Translations under genes and position numbers: made by a program | The notes under the pieces: model-generated | What the model saw: only the letters and a program-made list of their open reading frames with translations | Databases searched by the model: none | What the model was told of the DNA's origin: nothing | In this document: positions 57,857 through 64,000 of the stretch, piece by piece | Layout of the letters: every line of letters begins with the position of its first letter | Numbering within the stretch: position 1 is the first letter of the stretch | Origin: Shinella zoogloeoides | GTDB taxonomy: Bacteria; Pseudomonadota; Alphaproteobacteria; Rhizobiales; Rhizobiaceae | Assembly: GCF_003574625.1 (NCBI RefSeq) | Contig: NZ_QNUJ01000001.1 | Span: forward strand, 372,001 to 436,000 | Direction of reading: 5' to 3' | Length of the DNA: 64,000 nucleotides

Positions 57857-59074
57857 ATGACCACTCTTGGCGCTCATTCCGAAGTCGGTCGGCTGCGCGA
57901 GGTGATCGTGCACCGGCCCGACCTCAGCCTTCGCCGCCTCACCCCGGACAATTGCAGGGCGCTGCTGTTCGACGACGTGCTATGGGTCAAGCGCGCCCGG
58001 CAGGAGCATGATGTTTTTGTCGACGCCCTTCGCGAGCGCGGCGTCACCGTGCACCTGTTCGGCGATCTGCTGGCCGAGACGATGGTGCTGCCGGATGCCC
58101 GCGACTGGCTGCTCGACCGGCGCGTCGATGCCTCGGTGGTCGGCTACGACATGGTGGGCGAGCTGCGCGGCTGGCTGGACGAGGTGCCGGCCGACAGGCT
58201 CGCAATGCTGCTGGTGGGCGGCATCGCCCGCGCCGAACTGCCCTTCCAGCCGGCGGGTCTCACCGGCCGGACGCTGTTGCCTCAGGATTTCGTGCTGCCG
58301 CCGCTGCCGAACCAGCTCTTCATGCGCGACAGCTCCTGCTGGATCTACCGCTCGGTATCCGTCAACGCCATGTACTGGGCCGCGCGCAAACCCGAGGCGG
58401 CGAATGTCGAAGCGGTCTATCGGTTCCATCCGCGCTTTCGCGATGCGGGCCTGCCTTTCGTCTCGCCGGACAATCCCGGTCCCGGAGTGAGCCTGGAAGG
58501 CGGCGACGTCATGCCGGTCGGCGGGGGTGTCGTGCTGGTCGGCATGGGCGAGCGCACGACGCCGCAGGCGGTCGGCGGGCTGGCGCGCAGCCTGTTTTCG
58601 GCGGGCGAGGCAACCCATGTCGTCGCCGCGCTGATGCCGCGCGACCGCTCGTTCATGCACCTCGACACCGTTTTCACCTTCTGCGATCGGGATCTCGCGA
58701 CCATGTATCCGCCGGTCGTCGAGCGGCTGCGTACCTTTTCGCTGCGGCCGGGCGAGGGCGAGGCTGCCGTCGACGTCATCGAGGAGACGAAACCCTTCGT
58801 GGAGGTGGTGAAGGAGGCAATGGGACTGAAGACGCTGCGCATCGTCTCAACTGGCGGCGACGCCTATGAATCGGAGCGCGAGCAATGGGACGACGGCAAC
58901 AATGTCGTCGCCGTCGAGCCGGGCGTGGTCATCGGCTACGACCGCAACGTCTACACCAACACGCTGCTGCGTCGGTCCGGCATAGAGGTCATCACCGTGG
59001 AGGGCGCCGAGCTCAGCCGAGGGCGTGGCGGTGGCCATTGCATGACCTGCCCCATCGCGCGCGACCCGATCTGA
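57857..59074 (+). CDS. arcA: Arginine deiminase
   Basis: This 405-residue enzyme has [71 protein letters not shown] and the C-terminal [15 protein letters not shown] with the catalytic Cys. It converts arginine to citrulline and ammonia. ATG 57857 follows AAAGGAATC. It is the second gene of the arc operon. Confidence 0.96.
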   Translation: MTTLGAHSEVGRLREVIVHRPDLSLRRLTPDNCRALLFDDVLWVKRARQEHDVFVDALRERGVTVHLFGDLLAETMVLPDARDWLLDRRVDASVVGYDMVGELRGWLDEVPADRLAMLLVGGIARAELPFQPAGLTGRTLLPQDFVLPPLPNQLFMRDSSCWIYRSVSVNAMYWAARKPEAANVEAVYRFHPRFRDAGLPFVSPDNPGPGVSLEGGDVMPVGGGVVLVGMGERTTPQAVGGLARSLFSAGEATHVVAALMPRDRSFMHLDTVFTFCDRDLATMYPPVVERLRTFSLRPGEGEAAVDVIEETKPFVEVVKEAMGLKTLRIVSTGGDAYESEREQWDDGNNVVAVEPGVVIGYDRNVYTNTLLRRSGIEVITVEGAELSRGRGGGHCMTCPIARDPI

Positions 59075-59090
59075 CGAAGGAGGAACTGAC

Positions 59091-60092
59091 ATGCCCGTCA
59101 ATCTGCATGGTCGCAATGTGCTGACGCTGGACGATTTTTCCGGCGCGGAGATCCGCTACCTGCTGCGTCTCGGCGCCGAACTCAAGGCGGCGAAGCAGGC
59201 GGGAACGGAGGTGCAGCGGCTTGTCCGCAAGAACATCGCCCTGATCTTCGAGAAGGACTCGACCCGCACGCGCTCCGGCTTCGAGGTCGCAGCTTACGAC
59301 CAGGGAGCGCATGTCACCTATATTGGCCCTTCCGGCAGCCACATCGGCCACAAGGAATCGATGAAGGACACGGCGCGCGTGCTCGGGCGCATGTATGACG
59401 CCATCGAGTTCCGAGGCTTCAGTCAGCATCAGGCGGACGAACTGGCTGCCTATGCCGGGGTTCCGGTCTATAACGGGCTGACCGACGAGGCGCACCCGAC
59501 CCAGGTGCTCGCCGATTTCATGACCATGCGCGAATTCTCGCACAAGCACCTCTCCGACATGACACTCGTCTTCGTCGGTGAGGGGCGTGACAACGTGGCG
59601 ACGTCGCTGGCGATCGGTGCAGCGAAGGTCGGCATGGACATGAGGATCGCCTCGCCCCGTTCTCTCTGGCCGGATGATGGGTTCTGCGATCACGTTCGCG
59701 GCCTGGCCGAAACGAGCGGCGGCAGCTTCAGGCTGGACGAGGATGTGAACGCGGCCGTGCTCGGGGCTGATTTCGTCTATACGGACGTCTGGCTTTCCAT
59801 GGGCGAGAATGAAAATGCCTGGCGAGAGCGCATCGAACTTCTGACGCCCTATCGTGTGACCCGCGACCTCATGGCGGCCACGAGAAGGCCGCATGCCAAG
59901 TTCATGCATTGCCTGCCCGCCTTCCATAATACCGAGACGGAGGTCGGGCGGGATATCGCCAGCAGCTTCGGCATCGATTGCATGGAAGTTACCGACGAAG
60001 TTTTCGAATCCGCCGCATCCGTGGTCTTTGACCAGGCGGAGAACCGCATGCACACGATCAAGGCGATCCTCGTCGCCACCATCGGAGGCTGA
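59091..60092 (+). CDS. arcB: Ornithine carbamoyltransferase, catabolic
   Basis: The 333-residue enzyme has the carbamoyl-phosphate motif [20 protein letters not shown], then [15 protein letters not shown], and [16 protein letters not shown]. It runs in the catabolic direction, from citrulline to ornithine and carbamoyl phosphate, in this operon. It starts after GAAGGAGGAACTGAC. Confidence 0.96.
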   Translation: MPVNLHGRNVLTLDDFSGAEIRYLLRLGAELKAAKQAGTEVQRLVRKNIALIFEKDSTRTRSGFEVAAYDQGAHVTYIGPSGSHIGHKESMKDTARVLGRMYDAIEFRGFSQHQADELAAYAGVPVYNGLTDEAHPTQVLADFMTMREFSHKHLSDMTLVFVGEGRDNVATSLAIGAAKVGMDMRIASPRSLWPDDGFCDHVRGLAETSGGSFRLDEDVNAAVLGADFVYTDVWLSMGENENAWRERIELLTPYRVTRDLMAATRRPHAKFMHCLPAFHNTETEVGRDIASSFGIDCMEVTDEVFESAASVVFDQAENRMHTIKAILVATIGG

Positions 60093-60093
60093 C

Positions 60094-61002
60094 ATGCGGA
60101 TCGTCGTCGCTCTCGGCGGCAACGCCCTCCTGCGGCGCGGCGAGCCAATGACGGCAGAGAACCAGCGCGCCAACATTCGCCGCGCGGCGGCGGTGCTGGC
60201 CAAGCTGATCGCTGCGGGCCATGCGCTGGTGATTACCCATGGCAACGGGCCGCAGGTCGGGCTGCTTGCGCTCCAGGCGGCAACGACGCCCGATGCGCCT
60301 TTTCCCCTCGACGTGCTCGATGCCGAAAGTGCCGGGATGATTGGTTATGTGCTTCAGCAGGAACTCGGCAATGTCGTCCAGGATCGGCTGTTCGCCACGC
60401 TTCTGACGCAGGTTCGAGTCGATCCTCGGGATTGCGCCTTCAGGGCACCGACAAAGCCCATTGGCCCCGTCTACGACGAAACGACGGCGCGACGGCTGGC
60501 GGCGGAGCGGGGCTGGCAGATCGCACCCGACAATGACAAATGGCGCCGTGTCGTCGCCTCGCCGAAACCCTTGGCGATCCTCGAAGCGGAGGTGCTCGGC
60601 CTGCTCGTCGAACGCGGTGTCATCGTTATTTGCGCCGGCGGCGGGGGCATCCCCGTCGTGGAACGGGAAGATGGCAGCCTTATCGGCATAGAGGCCGTCA
60701 TCGACAAGGATTTTGCTTCCGCACTCCTCGCGCGCCAGCTTCATGCGGACTTTCTTCTCATGTTGACCGATGTCGACGCCGTTTATCGTGGCTGGGGCAC
60801 GGATGCCGCCGTTCCTCTCGGCATCGTGAAGGCATCGGATCTTGCGCCGGGCGATTTTCCCGCGGGCTCGATGCGGCCGAAGGTCGAGGCAGGCATCGCG
60901 TTCGCCGATGCCGGTAAGCCGGCCGCGATCGGCCGGCTCGAGGATGCCGTGGAGATCGTCGCGGGCCTACGAGGAACATGGATCGAACCGGTGGATGCGT
61001 GA
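60094..61002 (+). CDS. arcC: Carbamate kinase
   Basis: The 302-residue kinase begins [20 protein letters not shown] and contains [49 protein letters not shown] and [13 protein letters not shown]. It makes ATP from carbamoyl phosphate, the ATP-yielding step of arginine fermentation. ATG 60094 follows GGAGGCTG; the stop of arcB overlaps nearby. Confidence 0.96.
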   Translation: MRIVVALGGNALLRRGEPMTAENQRANIRRAAAVLAKLIAAGHALVITHGNGPQVGLLALQAATTPDAPFPLDVLDAESAGMIGYVLQQELGNVVQDRLFATLLTQVRVDPRDCAFRAPTKPIGPVYDETTARRLAAERGWQIAPDNDKWRRVVASPKPLAILEAEVLGLLVERGVIVICAGGGGIPVVEREDGSLIGIEAVIDKDFASALLARQLHADFLLMLTDVDAVYRGWGTDAAVPLGIVKASDLAPGDFPAGSMRPKVEAGIAFADAGKPAAIGRLEDAVEIVAGLRGTWIEPVDA

Positions 61003-61021
61003 GGCATCGGCACGGCCGCGT

Positions 61022-61035
61022 TTGACCCGCGTCAA
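61022..61035. promoter_or_regulatory. FixK/FNR-type box
   Basis: TTGACCCGCGTCAA, a perfect TTGAC-N4-GTCAA palindrome, lies 64 bp upstream of the usp start at 61099 and 20 bp after arcC. Confidence 0.7.
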
Positions 61036-61098
61036 GGTGTCGTGCACCCAAACGGCTATCTTCTCAACAAATAGGCAGGCAGGACGGAGGACAGTCCA

Positions 61099-61920
61099 GT
61101 GAGCTACAAATCCATTCTTGTTAATCTGGATATCGAAGGGCCGATCGTTCCGATCGTGAAGGCGGCAAACGAGCTGGCTCAACGGTGGAACGCCAAGCTG
61201 ACCGGCTTCTGCGCGGCCGATGCCTACCTTCCGGTCACGGGGCCGGAAGGTGCGGAACTGGCGGCGCAGGTGTGGCGGCAGATGCGCGACGACGACGAGC
61301 GCCGTTTCAAGGACCTGCGCAAGGAATTTGAGGCGCTGGTTGCCGGTGCTGTCGCGACCGACTGGCGCGTCGCGCAGGAAAGGCCGACCTATGCGCTGAC
61401 CCAAGCGGCGAGGATCGCCGACATCGTCGTCACCGGGGCTGCCGACGGCGCGGCGACGAAAGACACGGCGCGCCGGGTCGATCCGGGCAGCGCGGTGCTG
61501 CAGCTGGGCCGGCCTCTCCTGGTCGTCGGGAACGACACGGACCACCGCGTCGGCCGGAAGATCGTCGTTGCGTGGAAGGATACGCGCGAGGCGCGGCGGG
61601 CGGTCGCCGACGCCATGCCGTTGTTGCAGGCTGCCGATGACGTCGTGGTTGCGACGGTGGCTCCGGCCATCGATCAGTGGGCGCGCGAGAGCTTGGGCGA
61701 CGTGGTATCCTTTCTCGCAGCTCATGGGGTGACCGCACGCAGTGAAACCATTGAAAGCGGTCGGGAAACCGACAGCCTGATCGAACTCGTCGATCGGCAC
61801 GACGCCGATCTCGTCGTATCCGGCGCCTATGGGCACAGCCGCCTCAGGGAGTGGGCGTTCGGCGGTATGACCCGATCGCTGCTCGACGAGATCCGGATCA
61901 GCCGTTTCATGTCCAACTGA
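61099..61920 (+). CDS. Tandem universal stress protein (UspA)
   Basis: This 273-residue Usp starts at GTG 61099 (VSYKSILVNLDIEGPIVPIV). The second domain starts near GRKIVVAWKDTREARRAVAD and ends VSGAYGHSRLREWAFGGMTR. It is strongly similar to the Usp at 35480-36304 in both halves, including the C-terminal FMSN/FMSC. A FixK/FNR box is 64 bp upstream. Confidence 0.93.
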   Translation: MSYKSILVNLDIEGPIVPIVKAANELAQRWNAKLTGFCAADAYLPVTGPEGAELAAQVWRQMRDDDERRFKDLRKEFEALVAGAVATDWRVAQERPTYALTQAARIADIVVTGAADGAATKDTARRVDPGSAVLQLGRPLLVVGNDTDHRVGRKIVVAWKDTREARRAVADAMPLLQAADDVVVATVAPAIDQWARESLGDVVSFLAAHGVTARSETIESGRETDSLIELVDRHDADLVVSGAYGHSRLREWAFGGMTRSLLDEIRISRFMSN

Positions 61921-61958
61921 CGGATCTGGAACGAGCGGTCGCAGGCGGAGACACGAAA

Positions 61959-64000
61959 ATGCAGCCGGAAACGTCGCCGTCGCAGGCCGTGGATTCGGTG
62001 CCGGCCTATTGGTCCATTTCCGCCGAGGCTCTCCTTGCGCGGCTGGATACCCGCACAAGCGGGCTTTCGAGCGAGGCCGCGAGGAACCGCCTCAACCGCA
62101 TCGGGGCCAATACGATCCGGGCGGGGCAAGGTGGTTCGGCGCTTGCGGCTTTTGCGCGGCAATTCCGCAGCCCGCTTGTCCTTATCCTCATCTTTGCTGC
62201 CATCGTATCGGGTGTCGTCGGTGAGGGCAGCGAGGCGGTCATCATCGGCGTCATCGTGCTGGCGAGCTGCGTTCTTTCCTTCTCGCAGGAATATGGCGCC
62301 TCCCGCGCCATGCAGGCGCTTACCGCCCGCATCGCCCGCAAGGCCCTCGTGCTGCGCGACGGGCGGGAAACCCTGCTTCCCGTCGAGGAGATCGTGCCGG
62401 GTGATATCGTGCGGCTTTCGGCGGGAAACCTCATCCCGGCCGACGGCATTCTCCTGGAGACGCGCGACTTCAATGTCAGTGAGGCGGCGCTGACCGGCGA
62501 GACCTTCCCGGTGATCAAGACGGCGGGCATCTGCCCGCCCGAAGCCCGCCTCGGCCAACGGACGAACACGGCCTTCACCGGCACCTCCGTGCGCAGCGGC
62601 ACGGCGAAGATGGTGGTCGTGAAGACGGGCGGCGCGACCGAGTTCGCCTCCATCGCCGCGACCATCGCCCATGTCGCGCCGGAGACGGATTTCGCGCGCG
62701 GCATTCGCCGCTTCGGCTATCTCATGACGGAGATTATGCTGGTCATCGTCATCCTCGTCTTCTTCGCCAATCTCCTGCTGCATCGCCCGGCGGTGGATTC
62801 GCTGCTGTTTTCCCTGGCGCTCGCCGTGGGGCTGACGCCCGAACTGCTGCCGGCGATCATCAGCGTGACGCTGGCGCGTGGTGCCCGCACCATGGCCGCG
62901 AACGGCGTCATCGTGCGTCGGCTCGACGCCATCGAGAACCTCGGCAGCATGGACCTTCTGTGCACGGACAAGACCGGTACCCTGACGGAAGGTGTCATTC
63001 ATCTCGACGCCTGCCTGGACGTTGCCGGGACCGATGCACCGCAGGTGCGGCTTTGGGCGCTGCTGAACGCCACATTGCAGACGGGAATGGCGAACCCGCT
63101 GGACGAGGCCATCGCCTCCGGAAAGGGCGCGCGGGACGACATTGCCGCCTATGCCAAGGTAGACGAGATCCCCTATGATTTCATCCGCAAGCGGCTCTCC
63201 GTCGTCGTCCGTCGGGCGGAGGAGCCGGAAGACCTGATGATCTGCAAGGGCGCGGTGCAGACCGTGGTCGGGGCCTGCTCCTTCGTGCTTGCCGAGGACG
63301 GCGCGCCGGTGCCGCTCGATGCAGCCGCGGCTGCGGCGATCGATGGGAGGGTGCAGGCCTGGAGCGGAAAGGGATATCGCGTTCTCGGACTGGCCGTGCG
63401 CCGCTTCGCGCGGCAGGACAGCTATCGCCGGGAGGACGAGGCCGATCTTGCCCTTGCCGGCTTCCTGCTGTTCTTCGATCCACCCAAGACGGGCATGGCG
63501 GAAACGCTGAAGGCGCTGGCATCCCGTGGCATCAAGGTGAAGATCATTACGGGCGACAATCGCTATGTCGCTGCCCATCTTGCCGAAACCGTGGGGCTGC
63601 CGCACCGCCGCGTCCTCACAGGAACCGAGGTGAGCCGACTGACGAAGGAGGCACTGGTGCGCCGCGTCTCCCAGAACGATATCTTCGCGGAGATCGATCC
63701 GAACCAGAAGGAGCGCATTATCGCGGCGCTGCGCAAGCACGGCCATGTCGTCGGCTATCTCGGCGACGGCATCAACGATGCACCGGCCCTGCACGAGGCC
63801 GATGTCGGCATTTCCGTCGAGGGCGCGGTGGACGTGGCGCGCGAGGCGGCCGACATGATCCTGCTCCAGCGCGACCTCGGCGTGCTGCTGCGCGGGATCG
63901 ACGACGGACGGAAAACCTTCGCCAACACGATGAAATACATTTCCATCACCACCAGCGCGAATTTCGGCAATATGGTTTCGATGGCCTTCGCCTCGCTCGC
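61959..64000 (+). CDS. mgtA: Mg2+-translocating P-type ATPase (MgtA/MgtB-like), 3' end missing
   Basis: ATG 61959 opens a frame that runs off the window after about 680 residues. It contains AALTGETFPVIKT, VGLTPELLPAIISVTLARGA, DLLCTDKTGTLTEGVIHLDA, KIITGDNRYVA and GYLGDGINDAPALHEADVGI. These match MgtA-type P3B ATPases, which import Mg2+; the usual length is about 900. It lies 38 bp after the usp gene, probably co-transcribed and so under the same FixK/FNR box. Confidence 0.92.
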   Translation, partial: MQPETSPSQAVDSVPAYWSISAEALLARLDTRTSGLSSEAARNRLNRIGANTIRAGQGGSALAAFARQFRSPLVLILIFAAIVSGVVGEGSEAVIIGVIVLASCVLSFSQEYGASRAMQALTARIARKALVLRDGRETLLPVEEIVPGDIVRLSAGNLIPADGILLETRDFNVSEAALTGETFPVIKTAGICPPEARLGQRTNTAFTGTSVRSGTAKMVVVKTGGATEFASIAATIAHVAPETDFARGIRRFGYLMTEIMLVIVILVFFANLLLHRPAVDSLLFSLALAVGLTPELLPAIISVTLARGARTMAANGVIVRRLDAIENLGSMDLLCTDKTGTLTEGVIHLDACLDVAGTDAPQVRLWALLNATLQTGMANPLDEAIASGKGARDDIAAYAKVDEIPYDFIRKRLSVVVRRAEEPEDLMICKGAVQTVVGACSFVLAEDGAPVPLDAAAAAAIDGRVQAWSGKGYRVLGLAVRRFARQDSYRREDEADLALAGFLLFFDPPKTGMAETLKALASRGIKVKIITGDNRYVAAHLAETVGLPHRRVLTGTEVSRLTKEALVRRVSQNDIFAEIDPNQKERIIAALRKHGHVVGYLGDGINDAPALHEADVGISVEGAVDVAREAADMILLQRDLGVLLRGIDDGRKTFANTMKYISITTSANFGNMVSMAFASL

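Overview
The window looks like a chromosomal or large-plasmid segment of a Rhizobiaceae-type alphaproteobacterium (Ensifer, Rhizobium or Shinella-like). Support comes from the high GC, the protein families (BigR/SqrR-type sulfur regulation, ACR3/ArsH arsenic genes, RTX proteins with a short type I secretion cassette) and FixK/FNR-type boxes. The genus is inferred; no rRNA or tRNA gene is present. Both ends are cut: a sugar epimerase on the left and a Mg2+-type P-ATPase on the right.

Region 1 (1-1970) is an epimerase end followed by a gene graveyard: an aldehyde dehydrogenase fragment cut at both ends, then IS5- and IS66-type transposase fragments.

Region 2 (1971-18776) is the most distinctive. 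A giant secreted animal-type heme peroxidase with RTX repeats (about 2,400 residues) is followed by a type I ABC exporter, a second RTX protein with an N-terminal membrane anchor, and an HlyD-type adaptor. This unit is flanked by two paralogous NarL-type two-component systems, suggesting a regulated extracellular oxidation system (MopA/PehA-like).

Region 3 (18777-20260) is gene-poor and holds decayed MATE and serine-recombinase fragments. Region 4 (20236-25490) is a LysR-controlled amino-acid-type ABC importer without its own ATPase, plus a double RidA-domain protein and a broken M14 amidohydrolase.

Region 5 (25551-31226) is an arsenic island: a broken DUF6428 gene, arsR-MFS, and the opposite operon arsR-arsN2-arsC(trx)-acr3-arsC(grx)-arsH. 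Region 6 (31483-35342) is a persulfide/thiosulfate unit: TauE/SafE exporter, split YeeE/YedE transporter, Blh-type persulfide dioxygenase, peroxiredoxin and a BigR/SqrR-type sensor.

Region 7 (35480-64000) is a low-oxygen survival block. Six 14-bp FixK/FNR-type palindromes sit 55-110 bp upstream of start codons, mostly between divergent genes. They precede universal stress proteins, a cupredoxin and cytochrome b561, P-type ATPases, PHA synthase and a phasin-like protein, an alcohol dehydrogenase fused to a GNAT domain, and the arginine deiminase pathway (arcDABC). Phosphoketolase, phosphate acetyltransferase and acetate kinase lie in the same block. Together these would give substrate-level ATP from xylulose-5-P and arginine, carbon storage and stress protection when respiration is limited. 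Several genes (MaoC-Pta, M14 hydrolase, DUF6428) carry internal deletions or a nonsense codon.
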